Assembly (NCBI GenBank): GCA_017442735.1
Contig: JAFRZE010000049.1
Location: 62,001 to 126,000 of the forward strand
Source: Bacillota bacterium
GTDB lineage: Bacteria; Bacillota; Clostridia; Lachnospirales; Bianqueaceae
Reading direction: 5' to 3'
DNA length: 64,000 nucleotides
Part shown: piece after piece, positions 1 through 8,302 of the stretch
Position numbering within the stretch: position 1 is the first letter of the stretch
How the letters are laid out: each line of letters opens with the position of its first letter
Translations under genes and position numbers: made by a program
The notes under the pieces: model-generated
The model's database searches: none
Seen by the model: only the letters and a program-made list of their open reading frames with translations
Told to the model about the DNA's origin: nothing

Positions 1-123
1 TGTAATCCATGTGGGACCTCCATGGTTGGAAACTGTTTACTGATAAACATTCTACTAGAGAAATATAGAAAGTCAATGACTGAAATGTGAATAAATCGTA
101 AAAACCAAAAGAATGAATGAAAA
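1..123. other. Non-coding left edge
   Basis: No open frame with codon bias or a ribosome site is visible on either strand. The stretch is AT-rich and ends at the compound hairpin that follows. It probably separates the GH3 gene from whatever lies to the left of the window. Confidence 0.5.
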
Positions 124-191
124 GAGCCCACACAGTATCTCCGCGCGAGTTCGCGAACGCGTGCCGAGCGCCGGAGGTATTGTGTGGGCTC
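124..191. terminator. Compound hairpin terminator, probably bidirectional
   Basis: An 11-bp stem (GAGCCCACACA at 124-134 with TGTGTGGGCTC at 181-191) continues through wobble pairs to about 143/172. It encloses a second small hairpin, CGCGA (144-148) with TCGCG (151-155). A T-run follows on the plus strand (193-198) and a shorter one on the minus strand (CTTTTC). It lies 32 bp beyond the GH3 stop codon and most likely ends that leftward transcript. Confidence 0.75.
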
Positions 192-223
192 CTTTTTTGT
201 TTACTATTCGTTTTGAGAAAAGG

Positions 224-2647
224 TTATTTGACCAGTTTTAAAGCCATCCGGTAGACTCTCGTCGCGTTGATCTCCAGCTGTTTTCTGGAGACCTCACCGG
301 CCTTCAAAGCGGCCAGCAGCGTCTTATAATCCTTCGGACTTCCGGGCATAAACAGATCGCCGCCGGCTGCCGCCACAAAGGAAGAAAGGGAAACCCGATG
401 AGCCGCTTTGCCGGATCCCATCATCGAGACGACCCAGTCGGTCATGACGATTCCCTCATAACCCCACTCACTGCGCAGGATATCTTCCGTCAGATCCCGG
501 CGTTCATTGGTATGGGTGCCGTTCAGCAGGTTATAGGAAGTCATGAGCGCGTGCGGCTGAGAGGTCTTTACGCAGATCTCGAACCCTTTCAGATAGATCT
601 CACGCATCGCGCGCTCGCTGACATGAGAGTTATTGGTATAGCGCTGGAATTCCTGGTTGTTCGCCGCGTAGTGTTTGATGGTCGTGCCGCAGGTCGGATG
701 CTTCTGCACTCCCTTTGTGATGCCTGCCGCGAATACGCCGCTGACCAGCGGGTCTTCGGAGAAATACTCGAAATTACGTCCGCACAGAATGCTACGGTGG
801 ATGTTCAGCGCCGGTGCCAGCCAGAGATGAACACCGAACCGCTCCATCTCCGCACCGACGACGTCGCCGCACACTTCCGCTACTTCCGGATTCCAGCTCT
901 GCGCGATGGCTGTTCCGATCGGAATGGCTGTGCAGTACTGATCTTTTGTTTCCGCATTCTTCGGAGCTTTGGGCTGCAGAAGCTTCATGCCAATCAGGAA
1001 AGCCTTAGGCATCAGCGGCTCCATGCTTTCCGGAAGCATACCGGCTTCATTGTAGACTTTCTTTCCGTCCGTCTTGTAGATCTTGGTCAAACGAAGACCG
1101 GCCGGCCCGTCCGCCATAACCATGGCAGGAACGCCTTTATCCTTAAATAGAGAAGCCGACTCTCCGGCCGCGCCGGCGACGGTCATGGAAGCGCTGCCGA
1201 TGACAGAAAGTATGCCGCCCTTCGGATCAAAGGCACCGATGTTCATATAACAGAGTTCTTCATCGGTCATTTCACTGAACAGAGGATCAATGGGAAGTTC
1301 CGGATCATAGGTGATCTCTTCGGTCTCGATCGAAGCCGGATCCAGTGTAAGGATAGGCGTATCTACCGGTACGGCGCTTTCCCAGGTATTTTCCGGTTTC
1401 CAGTCTTCAAATCCGGGATCACCCAGGGCGTTTTTCACTTTGCGGACTACGATCTCTTCATCCAGGGAGATGACAGCTGCGACCGAAGAATCACGGCTGC
1501 TGGTACCGGCACGAAGGATATAAGGACCGGCTTCCAGCAGATAAACAGCGTCTTCCGCAGAGAAAGAAGCCAGGGAAGACATCTCGAAGGAGACCTTTAC
1601 ATCTTCACTCTGTCCGGGCAGCAGTTCTCCGGATTTCTTAAATCCGGCCAGCACCTGATACGGTTGATCCAGTTTGCCCTGAGGTTTGGTCACATATACC
1701 TGAACCGTTTCCTTGCCGGCGTATTTTCCGGTATTGGTCACCGGAATGGTCACTTCCACTTTTTCGCCGTCCAGAGCAACGGAAGCTTCACCCAGTTCAA
1801 AGGTCGTATAGCCAAGACCGTAACCAAAGGGGAACACCGGTTCTTTCGATACGGTATCGAAATACCGATAACCCACGTAGATACCTTCTTTATAGTAGGT
1901 CTCATCCGCGTCGCCGAAATCGCCGACCTTGCAGTAATCATCCCAGGCAGCCCAGGTGGTGGTCAGCTTGCCGGATGGATACATTTTCCCAAGCAGGATC
2001 TGTCCGAGTATCAGGCCCTGCTCCACGCCGAGCTGAGACAATACGAGTACATTCTTCACTTCCGCGACGGACGCCAGATCCACCGGACCGCCGACATTCA
2101 GTACCAGCATGAACTTGTCATACTTTTTATTCAGCTTCAGAATGTCTCTTTTTTCCGTTTCTGTCAGCAGAATATCGCCTTCTACCGGCTGACGGTCATT
2201 GCCTTCACCACTGATCCGGGAAAGAACATATACCGCGACATCGGCTTCCGCGTCAAGGGGCAGATAGTATTCCGGTTCCGGCATCGCCAGACCCATGCCT
2301 TCCATAATGGCCATGGTATGTTTCTTCCTGGCGCGCTCTTTGATATCCTGATAGAACTGGATCTCAGCCTGTTTACGGACTTCGTCGTAGGCATCGAGCC
2401 ATTCATCGCTGGTGATCTCAAAGCCGACTTTCTTCAGGCCCTTCTCCACGTTGATGGAGAAGCGGGAATTGACTTCACCGGATCCGGTGCCGCCCTTGAT
2501 AGTATGACGGGCGCCGTTACCGTAAAGAGCCAGCTTGCCGGCCGCAGCGAGCGGGAAATCCCCGTTGCTCTTCAGAAGTACCGTACATTCCGGCAGATAT
2601 TTCCTGAGCTTTTTCAAATGTTCTCTTTCGTAAGTGTAAAGTTCCAT
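224..2647 (-). CDS. Glycoside hydrolase family 3, beta-glucosidase-like, domain-swapped order
   Basis: This 807-residue protein should hydrolyse beta-glucosides or related beta-linked sugars by a retaining mechanism. The start at 2647 is chosen because AGGAGG lies just before it and because homology begins there. The domain order is reversed relative to most GH3 enzymes: the alpha/beta sandwich (GH3 C domain, LVLSQLGVEQG region near residue 210) comes first, then a fibronectin-III-like segment, and the TIM-barrel domain (ADGPAG, KHYAANNQE, VMTDW) is last. The likely nucleophile is D737 in the TDW motif. The same reversal is known from rumen Butyrivibrio and Ruminococcus enzymes. No signal peptide is seen, so it is probably cytoplasmic and acts on imported oligosaccharides. 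It lies 19 nt downstream of the DUF1292 gene, probably co-transcribed. Confidence 0.88.
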   Translation of the reverse strand: MELYTYEREHLKKLRKYLPECTVLLKSNGDFPLAAAGKLALYGNGARHTIKGGTGSGEVNSRFSINVEKGLKKVGFEITSDEWLDAYDEVRKQAEIQFYQDIKERARKKHTMAIMEGMGLAMPEPEYYLPLDAEADVAVYVLSRISGEGNDRQPVEGDILLTETEKRDILKLNKKYDKFMLVLNVGGPVDLASVAEVKNVLVLSQLGVEQGLILGQILLGKMYPSGKLTTTWAAWDDYCKVGDFGDADETYYKEGIYVGYRYFDTVSKEPVFPFGYGLGYTTFELGEASVALDGEKVEVTIPVTNTGKYAGKETVQVYVTKPQGKLDQPYQVLAGFKKSGELLPGQSEDVKVSFEMSSLASFSAEDAVYLLEAGPYILRAGTSSRDSSVAAVISLDEEIVVRKVKNALGDPGFEDWKPENTWESAVPVDTPILTLDPASIETEEITYDPELPIDPLFSEMTDEELCYMNIGAFDPKGGILSVIGSASMTVAGAAGESASLFKDKGVPAMVMADGPAGLRLTKIYKTDGKKVYNEAGMLPESMEPLMPKAFLIGMKLLQPKAPKNAETKDQYCTAIPIGTAIAQSWNPEVAEVCGDVVGAEMERFGVHLWLAPALNIHRSILCGRNFEYFSEDPLVSGVFAAGITKGVQKHPTCGTTIKHYAANNQEFQRYTNNSHVSERAMREIYLKGFEICVKTSQPHALMTSYNLLNGTHTNERRDLTEDILRSEWGYEGIVMTDWVVSMMGSGKAAHRVSLSSFVAAAGGDLFMPGSPKDYKTLLAALKAGEVSRKQLEINATRVYRMALKLVK

Positions 2648-2666
2648 CTTTTCCTCCTGTGATTGA

Positions 2667-2987
2667 TTATTCGACAAAGTCAAAGAATTCTTCACTGCGT
2701 TTCCGGAACAGTTCGAAGACCGCGTCGACTTCCGCCTCCGTCTCCAGGCCCACGTAGGTCTCGGTATCCTGGTCCTCGTCGGGTTCGACCCGATAGATCT
2801 CGACCTGTTCGATCGGTGAATCGTCGCCGGCCACGTATGGGACGACGATGATATAATCCTTTTCCTGATACGGAACGACATCCAGCAGTTCATACTGGAC
2901 TTCATTTCCATCCGGATCGGTCAGCTCCAGGAGCACCGGCTCTTCCGCCTCGTCCTCCAGCGGCCGATTGTCAGGGTTTTTAGCCAT
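2667..2987 (-). CDS. DUF1292 family protein
   Basis: This 106-residue acidic protein matches the DUF1292 (YrzB-like) pattern: a block LTDPDGNEVQYELLD near residue 20, a conserved YIIVVPY strand and many Asp/Glu residues. Its function is unknown. In other Firmicutes the family usually sits beside a RuvX-type resolvase and alaS, which is not the case here. The ATG at 2987 is preferred over an upstream in-frame start near 3098, because the extra residues would be encoded by the end of the neighbouring insertion element. The GH3 gene follows after 19 nt. The native promoter was probably displaced by the IS607-type insertion about 40 bp upstream. Confidence 0.8.
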   Translation of the reverse strand: MAKNPDNRPLEDEAEEPVLLELTDPDGNEVQYELLDVVPYQEKDYIIVVPYVAGDDSPIEQVEIYRVEPDEDQDTETYVGLETEAEVDAVFELFRKRSEEFFDFVE

Positions 2988-3014
2988 GATAAGCTTTCTG
3001 CCACTCAAAATGTG

Positions 3015-3043
3015 ATTATATATACTCACATCGAGATATTGAA
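3015..3043 (-). promoter_or_regulatory. Candidate hybrid promoter for DUF1292-GH3
   Basis: Read on the minus strand, TTCAAT (3038-3043), a 17-nt spacer and a perfect TATAAT (3015-3020) lie 28 nt before the DUF1292 start. The -35-like hexamer falls in what looks like the right end of the insertion element, and the -10 in flanking DNA. The -35 is weak, so this is a tentative call. Confidence 0.45.
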
Positions 3044-3250
3044 GTCCTTGCGGATACTTCTTACTGCTTCTTCGTGTATGCTTTGGACGATCTGTCATGT
3101 CTACTCACAGGTTCTTGTACACTCCACAGTCGTTAATTCCCGAATTAGCCTTCGGTACATACTTACGCTTGCGTTTCTTTATGCAACTTCGTAAGTTTTC
3201 GCATCTCGTAGGTTAAGGCTGGCGTTATAGTCTCTGTCTGCTGTATACCC
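3030..3250 (-). ncRNA. Probable TnpB omega RNA (guide RNA scaffold), approximate
   Basis: In IS200/605 and IS607 elements the 3' end of tnpB and the right end of the transposon encode the guide RNA used by TnpB. Here about 150 nt of non-coding DNA follows the tnpB stop. It contains a small hairpin (CCGAA 3140-3144 with TTCGG 3151-3155) and a run resembling other omega-RNA tails. The guide would be copied from the flank toward DUF1292. The boundaries are inferred. Confidence 0.45.
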
Positions 3251-4378
3251 ACATGCGCATCGGAAGATCCTGTCTGAAAGCTTCAAGTCTTTTTTAACCT
3301 GACCGCAGCAATGACATGTTTTTGAAGACGGATACCACTGATCGACAACCCTTAACTCAATATCGTTACGTCTACATTTGTCTTTGAGCTTTGCTCTGAA
3401 CTCATAAAACTTCTGCGACGCTATGGCTTTTGAAAGATGTCTGTTCTTCATCATTCCCGTTACATTCAAGTCTTCGATCGTTATGTAAGACGGCTTGGTT
3501 TTCACTATCTCCGCGATCTTTTTGTTGATGTAATCGGAACGGACACTTTCGATCCTGTGATGAAGTTTCTGTACCTTTAGCTTCTGTTTATATATATTTG
3601 ATCTCTTTGAGGGCTCTCCTTTCTTTAGATTATCATATTTCCGGGAAAGGCATCTCTGTTCTCTTCGGAGCTGCTTTTCCAGTTTTTTCACTCTTGATGT
3701 TTTGTTTATGTTCTTATAAGTCTTACCATTGGAAACTGTGGCAAGATCCTTAAGACCAAGATCTATTCCGATCCCTTCACCTATGGCTTTTTCAGACTCT
3801 ATATCCGGCATCTCAATAAGAACTGACACATAATACCTGCCGGCTTTGATAGACACACTGCCGCTCCGGATCTGATAGCCGTCTTTCGTTGTTGGAATGT
3901 ATCCCTTCTCTTTTAGCTTTACCCATCCTAATGTCGGGATATTGACCCGATGTCTTTCACAGGTACAGTCTTTAGGGTTGTTCCTGACGAAGTACATCTT
4001 GACATCGGACTTGCCTTTCTTCTTGAACTTGGGAAATCTGCTTTGATGCTTAAAGAATCTGGTAAAAGCGATACTCCCGTCTTCAATGCTCTTCTTTACC
4101 GCTTTAGAGTATACTTCCTTGATCCACTTGTTATCCGGATGAGTGGGGATATACTCATTATTGAGCCAGACACTAAATCTTTTTCCGGTCATAAACTTCT
4201 CTCCGCGCTCATGCAGTTCTTTGTTATATGCCAGATAAAAGTTGTATACGAAACGGCAGGTTCCAATAGTTCTGTTTATCTTATTCTTCTGCTCCGGTGT
4301 CGGATCGATTTCTGTCTTGTAACTCCTGAGCAATTTCTTTGTCCTCTCTGATTTGTTTCTTGTATTTTCTAAGACCAT
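3179..4378 (-). CDS. tnpB: TnpB, RNA-guided nuclease of the IS607-type element
   Basis: This 399-residue protein is a TnpB (OrfB), the ancestor-type relative of Cas12 that cuts DNA using a guide RNA copied from the transposon end. All RuvC-like residues appear present: D206 (GIDLGLKD), E302 (TIEDLNV) and D383 (DRDYNAS). The zinc finger is C355/C358 with C374/C376. The N-terminal helix-turn-helix (about residues 20-75) is normal for the family. The ATG at 4378 lies inside the end of tnpA, giving a 98-nt overlap that suggests coupled translation. An in-frame ATG 21 nt earlier is possible. No frameshift or stop is visible, so the protein may be active. Confidence 0.9.
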   Translation of the reverse strand: MVLENTRNKSERTKKLLRSYKTEIDPTPEQKNKINRTIGTCRFVYNFYLAYNKELHERGEKFMTGKRFSVWLNNEYIPTHPDNKWIKEVYSKAVKKSIEDGSIAFTRFFKHQSRFPKFKKKGKSDVKMYFVRNNPKDCTCERHRVNIPTLGWVKLKEKGYIPTTKDGYQIRSGSVSIKAGRYYVSVLIEMPDIESEKAIGEGIGIDLGLKDLATVSNGKTYKNINKTSRVKKLEKQLRREQRCLSRKYDNLKKGEPSKRSNIYKQKLKVQKLHHRIESVRSDYINKKIAEIVKTKPSYITIEDLNVTGMMKNRHLSKAIASQKFYEFRAKLKDKCRRNDIELRVVDQWYPSSKTCHCCGQVKKDLKLSDRIFRCACGYTADRDYNASLNLRDAKTYEVA

Positions 4379-4943
4379 ACAGCCTGCATGAAAACACATG
4401 AAGGATGGAAACTATATCCTGTACCAGTTCTTCCTGCGGTGAAAGTTCTTCGTTGTTTACTGCCACAATGCTTGTGTCAAACTTCATGCAGAACTTCTCA
4501 AACCACTCATATCCAAACCGAACGAACCGATCTTTGTGAGTAACGATGATGGTTTTGACTTTATTATCCATCACTTCATCCAGAAGATCGTTCCATTTCT
4601 TTCGGTTATAATTCAAACCGCTCCCATAGTCCTCAATACACTCGTCAACAATAATGCCCCTGGCATTACAGAATACCCGTAAAAATGAAACCTGATTCCG
4701 CAGATCGTCTTTCTGATTTTTTGTTGATACTCTGGCATAAATCACAACTTTACGATTGTCGTCTTCTGTAACAACACCTTTGAACCTAAGGTATTGATTG
4801 TAAGTATAATATCGCCTGTCAGTGGGTGTGCGGTTTGCTTTCAGAATCCCTTCACGATCCCAGCGCTGCAAGGTCTTGACAGAAACGCCCAATAGTGCTG
4901 CAAAATCCTTTGGTTTGTAATTAGTGACATTTGATGTGTTCAT
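4281..4943 (-). CDS. tnpA: IS607-family serine recombinase TnpA
   Basis: This 220-residue protein joins an N-terminal MerR-like helix-turn-helix (about residues 10-55; DFAALLGVSVKTLQRW, then DRRYYTYNQ) to a serine-resolvase catalytic domain. The likely nucleophile is S73 in YARVSTKNQ, and the resolvase signature DYGSGLNYNRKKW is present. IS607 TnpA catalyses excision and integration through a circular intermediate. The start at 4943 sits behind a G-rich stretch. An upstream GTG exists but would place the start inside the promoter. tnpB overlaps its 3' end. Confidence 0.9.
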   Translation of the reverse strand: MNTSNVTNYKPKDFAALLGVSVKTLQRWDREGILKANRTPTDRRYYTYNQYLRFKGVVTEDDNRKVVIYARVSTKNQKDDLRNQVSFLRVFCNARGIIVDECIEDYGSGLNYNRKKWNDLLDEVMDNKVKTIIVTHKDRFVRFGYEWFEKFCMKFDTSIVAVNNEELSPQEELVQDIVSILHVFSCRLYGLRKYKKQIREDKEIAQELQDRNRSDTGAEE

Positions 4944-4966
4944 GAATATACCCCCCATGTGAGCAT

Positions 4967-4995
4967 ATTTTAACACATTTATTGACTATTTTCAA
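4967..4995 (-). promoter_or_regulatory. Promoter of tnpA-tnpB
   Basis: On the minus strand TTGAAA (4990-4995), a 17-nt spacer and TAAAAT (4967-4972) precede tnpA by about 25 nt. This is a good sigma-A type match inside the left end of the element. Confidence 0.65.
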
Positions 4996-5049
4996 CTTTA
5001 TTGATATCTAAACAATTCCTCCTTCAATTGTATTTTGCGTTCGATTGAT

Positions 5050-5073
5050 ATACAATATATGGGTATATTGTAT
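5050..5073. promoter_or_regulatory. Perfect 10-bp inverted repeat, candidate operator
   Basis: ATACAATATA (5050-5059) is mirrored exactly by TATATTGTAT (5064-5073) around TGGG. It begins 58 bp before the FkbM gene, overlaps its probable promoter region (TTGATA at 5045-5050, TATCAT at 5071-5076, spacer 20) and is not followed by a T-run. It fits a dimeric repressor site better than a terminator. The cognate regulator is unknown. Confidence 0.5.
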
Positions 5074-5107
5074 CATATTCCGAGATCAAAGAAAAGAAAA
5101 GAATCCG

Positions 5108-6229
5108 ATGAAAAAAACCTCTCTCCCAGATATCTGGCAGGCCCTGGCCGCTTCCCCGGACTCCATCTGGCTTTACGGTACCGGTGATGGAGCGGATAAA
5201 ATACTGAACGTTATGAATGAGCGTGGCCTATGGCCCGTCGGCGTTTTCGTCAGCGATGATTTCTACCGCGGACAGATGTTTCACGGTTTTTCGGTCCTGC
5301 CTCTGTCTGAGATCCAAAAGATTCCACAGCCTTTCACTCTTGTCATCAGTTTCGGTTCTCATCTGCCTGTCCTGATCGAACGGATCAAGGATCTTGCTGC
5401 CCGTTTCCCTGTAGTCATCCCAGACGTACCCGTTGCCGGTAAAGAACTGTTCGACCGCACTTTTTTCGAGACGCACGCGCGCGAGCTCAATGAGGCCAAG
5501 GATCTGCTCTCGGATGATTCCTCCCGAGAAGTTTTCGATCAGGTGATCGACTATAAGCTCACCGGTGATCCTGTCCCTCTTTTTTCTTCTGTCTCGCCAA
5601 AGGAAGATGTCCTCCGAGAGCTTTTTTCGCATCATCCGGACGAGATCCCTTCCTATATCGACTGCGGTGCCTACCGCGGCGATACGATCGAGGAATTCTT
5701 CCGTTATTTCCCACGTACCGATTATCAGATCACCGCGTTGGAACCAGATCCGGGAAGTTTCAAAAAACTCCGGGCCGCTTTTGGCGCCGACCCGAAGATC
5801 CACCTGATCCGGGCAGCGTGCGGAAACGGATCTGAAGCTGATGAACCGGATGAAATCCTGATGGTCAATGGACGCGGAAGAGGCACGCATGTTCCCGCAC
5901 TCACCGAAGGTGTTGCCGAAGGCAGCTCTCCCGACAGGCTTTACCGGAACATCCGTGTCCCGCTCGTCCGGCTGGATGATCTTGATTTTCCTGTTCCACC
6001 CACCTATCTGAAAATGGATATCGAAGGTCAGGAAAAAGAAGCTCTCCTCGGTGCCTCAAACCTCATCCGGACTTACCGTCCACTGCTGAATATCGCGTGC
6101 TATCACCGCAGTGCAGATCTGTTTGTCCTGCCAAAACTCATTCATGATCTATATCCCGGATACCGGATCTGTCTTAGACGTCACGACTGTTTCCCCTGCT
6201 GGGATTTGAATCTTTACTGTACAATCTGA
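5108..6229 (+). CDS. FkbM-family SAM methyltransferase with N-terminal Rossmann-like region
   Basis: This 373-residue protein carries a C-terminal FkbM-type methyltransferase domain: YIDCGAYRGDT (183-193) for SAM binding, ALEPDP, and KMDIEGQEKEAL near residue 305. The N-terminal 110 residues (WLYGTGDGADKI, then GVFVSDD) resemble the nucleotide-sugar or CoA-type Rossmann fold often fused to glycan-modifying enzymes. O-methylation of a sugar or polysaccharide is the likely job, but the substrate cannot be read. The ATG at 5108 follows an A/G-rich but weak ribosome site. The YdcF-type gene follows after 13 nt, probably in one transcript. A 24-bp palindrome lies upstream. Confidence 0.82.
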   Translation: MKKTSLPDIWQALAASPDSIWLYGTGDGADKILNVMNERGLWPVGVFVSDDFYRGQMFHGFSVLPLSEIQKIPQPFTLVISFGSHLPVLIERIKDLAARFPVVIPDVPVAGKELFDRTFFETHARELNEAKDLLSDDSSREVFDQVIDYKLTGDPVPLFSSVSPKEDVLRELFSHHPDEIPSYIDCGAYRGDTIEEFFRYFPRTDYQITALEPDPGSFKKLRAAFGADPKIHLIRAACGNGSEADEPDEILMVNGRGRGTHVPALTEGVAEGSSPDRLYRNIRVPLVRLDDLDFPVPPTYLKMDIEGQEKEALLGASNLIRTYRPLLNIACYHRSADLFVLPKLIHDLYPGYRICLRRHDCFPCWDLNLYCTI

Positions 6230-6242
6230 AAGGATCTGTCTT

Positions 6243-6989
6243 ATGCTTGCTTTACTGATCAGTCTCTTTCTCATTTTCCTTGGCGCTTTTATGTGTGTCC
6301 TTCCTTATGGGATCCGGACGCTTGGCATCCTGGTCATCTTCGCGGGGCTTCTGGTTTTTCTGGGTGGGTTTGCCCGTCCGGGACGTCGTCCGTCCAAAAA
6401 ACGCAGAAATCTTGCGGCCGGGATCGCGGCTTTCACTGTGATCGCTATCCTGCTCCTGGATATCCCGATCATCCGGGATGCCCGTACGGATGCCCAGCCC
6501 GGCGCCGATTATCTGATCGTCTTCGGCGCCGGCCTGTTCGGCGATCAGCCGTCCCGCTCGCTTCGTGACCGTCTGGAAGCTGCCGTCCTGTACCTGGCAT
6601 CTTCTCCACAGACCCGCGTCATCGTTTCCGGAGGAAAGGGATCGGATGAGGCCATCACGGAAGCTGAAGCCATGCGGACCTATCTGCTCCGTGCAGGCAT
6701 TCAAGAAGACCGCATCCTCATAGAGGACCGGTCCACTTCCACGAACGAGAATATTCAGTTTTCCAAAGAACTGCTCCAGTCAGAACTTGCCGGGACCGGT
6801 CAGGAGATCGGTGATCTTTCTCTGGTCGTCATTTCCAGTGAATATCACCTGCACCGGATCCGTTACCTGGCAAAAAAAGCAGGCTTATCGGTCCGCTGTA
6901 TCGCGGCTCCGACAAGCCTGTGGTTTCTGAAACTGAATTATTTTATCCGGGAGATCCCGGCTATGGCCAAGTCGATCCTCTTCGACTGA
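6243..6989 (+). CDS. YdcF/SanA-like DUF218 membrane protein
   Basis: This 248-residue protein has two or three N-terminal membrane segments (about residues 1-45 and 57-77) followed by a DUF218 domain: DYLIVFGAGL near 90, then SGGKGSDEAITEA, DRSTSTNENI and SSEYHLHR. Such proteins are linked to envelope integrity and vancomycin tolerance in other bacteria, but no reaction is established. The start has GAAAGGA upstream. It ends 5 bp from the convergent serS stop codon with no obvious terminator between. Confidence 0.82.
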   Translation: MLALLISLFLIFLGAFMCVLPYGIRTLGILVIFAGLLVFLGGFARPGRRPSKKRRNLAAGIAAFTVIAILLLDIPIIRDARTDAQPGADYLIVFGAGLFGDQPSRSLRDRLEAAVLYLASSPQTRVIVSGGKGSDEAITEAEAMRTYLLRAGIQEDRILIEDRSTSTNENIQFSKELLQSELAGTGQEIGDLSLVVISSEYHLHRIRYLAKKAGLSVRCIAAPTSLWFLKLNYFIREIPAMAKSILFD

Positions 6990-6994
6990 AGCTT

Positions 6995-8275
6995 TTACGG
7001 TCTGAGTTCGCTCTTGCCTCCCATGTAGGGACGAAGCGCTTCGGGGATCCGCACACTGCCGTCCGCCTGGAGATTGTTCTCCAGGAACGCGATCAGCATC
7101 CGGGGCGGCGCCACGACGGTGTTGTTCAGGGTATGGGCGAAGTACTTGCCTTTCTCACCGTTCACACGAATGCCCAGACGTCTTGCCTGCGCGTCACCGA
7201 GGTTCGAACAGCTGCCCACTTCAAAGTACTTCTTCTGCCGCGGCGACCACGCCTCGACGTCACAGGATTTGACCTTCAGATCCGCCAGATCACCGGAGCA
7301 GCATTCCAAAGTCCGGACAGGAATGTCCAGCGAACGGAACAGCTCGACGGTATAGGACCACATCTTATTGTACCATCCCCAGCTGTCTTCCGGCTTACAG
7401 ACGACGATCATTTCCTGCTTCTCAAACTGATGGATCCGATAGACGCCCCGCTCTTCGATGCCGTGGGCGCCTTTTTCTTTGCGGAAACAGGGCGAATAGC
7501 TCGTAAGTGTCTTGGGCAGTTCTTCCTCTTTCGTCAGCGTATCGATGAACTTGCCGATCATCGAATGCTCGGAAGTACCGATCAGGTACAGATCCTCCCC
7601 TTCGATCTTGTACATCATGGCGTCCATCTCATCGAAGCTCATGACACCGGTCACTACGTTGGAACGGATCATAAAGGGCGGAACGCAGTAGGTAAAGCCC
7701 TTATCGATCATGAAATCTCTGGCGTAGCTGATGACTGCGCTGTGCAGTCTCGCGATATCGCCCATCAGGTAATAGAAACCGTTGCCGGCCACTTTCCCGG
7801 CGGCGTCCAGATCGATGCCGTGAAGGCTTTCCATGATCTGCGTATGATAAGGAACTTCAAATTCCGGAACGACCGGCTCGCCGAATCGCTCGATCTCTAC
7901 ATTCTCCGAATCATCCTTGCCGATGGGGACTGAAGGATCAATGATGTTCGGGATCGTCATCATGATCTTTTTGATGCGCGCGGCCAGATCGGTCTCGATC
8001 GTCTCCAGCTCGGACAGTCTCTCGGAATCCTTGGTCACCTGCTCTTTGAGCTTCATGGCCTCTTCCTTCTTGCCTGCTCTCATAAGCTTTCCGATCTCAC
8101 CGGAGATCTTATTGCGGTTTGCGCGAAGATCGTTCGCTTCGCCGATCGCCTTGCGGTTTTCCTCATCCAGCCGGATCACTTCGTCTACCAGCGGCAGCTT
8201 GTGATCCTGGAATTTATTGCGGATATTCTGTTTCACGATCTCCGGGTTTTCCCGGAGGAATTTGATGTCTAACAT
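6995..8275 (-). CDS. serS: Serine--tRNA ligase
   Basis: This 426-residue class II synthetase charges tRNA-Ser. The N-terminal coiled-coil arm (about residues 25-105, rich in Lys/Glu heptads) is followed by the catalytic core with motif 2 (FRKEKGAHG) and motif 3 (PPRMLIAFLENN, then PEALRPYMGG). The length is normal. The start has AGGAG 6 nt upstream. It lies 27 nt downstream of the VWA-like secreted protein gene and is probably read from the same promoter. No T-box leader is seen before either gene. Confidence 0.95.
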   Translation of the reverse strand: MLDIKFLRENPEIVKQNIRNKFQDHKLPLVDEVIRLDEENRKAIGEANDLRANRNKISGEIGKLMRAGKKEEAMKLKEQVTKDSERLSELETIETDLAARIKKIMMTIPNIIDPSVPIGKDDSENVEIERFGEPVVPEFEVPYHTQIMESLHGIDLDAAGKVAGNGFYYLMGDIARLHSAVISYARDFMIDKGFTYCVPPFMIRSNVVTGVMSFDEMDAMMYKIEGEDLYLIGTSEHSMIGKFIDTLTKEEELPKTLTSYSPCFRKEKGAHGIEERGVYRIHQFEKQEMIVVCKPEDSWGWYNKMWSYTVELFRSLDIPVRTLECCSGDLADLKVKSCDVEAWSPRQKKYFEVGSCSNLGDAQARRLGIRVNGEKGKYFAHTLNNTVVAPPRMLIAFLENNLQADGSVRIPEALRPYMGGKSELRP

Positions 8276-8302
8276 GGTTTCTCCTGTCTAACTGTCTTTG
8301 TA

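Larger units (their letters stand above)
3025..5000 (-). mobile_element. IS607-type insertion element (tnpA-tnpB), approximate ends
   Basis: The element holds an IS607-type serine recombinase and a full TnpB nuclease gene, both read leftward from one promoter. It is clearly richer in A+T than its neighbours. IS607 elements lack terminal inverted repeats and insert at short GG-containing sites, so the ends cannot be fixed by eye. ATGTGAG/CTCACAT words occur near both ends (about 3025-3032 and 4957-4963) and may mark recombinase sites. Both genes look intact. Confidence 0.75.

Noticed and set aside
2988-3098. Upstream extension of the DUF1292 protein by 37 residues
   Set aside because: The extra residues would be encoded by the end of the IS607-type element, and DUF1292 homology starts at the ATG at 2987.
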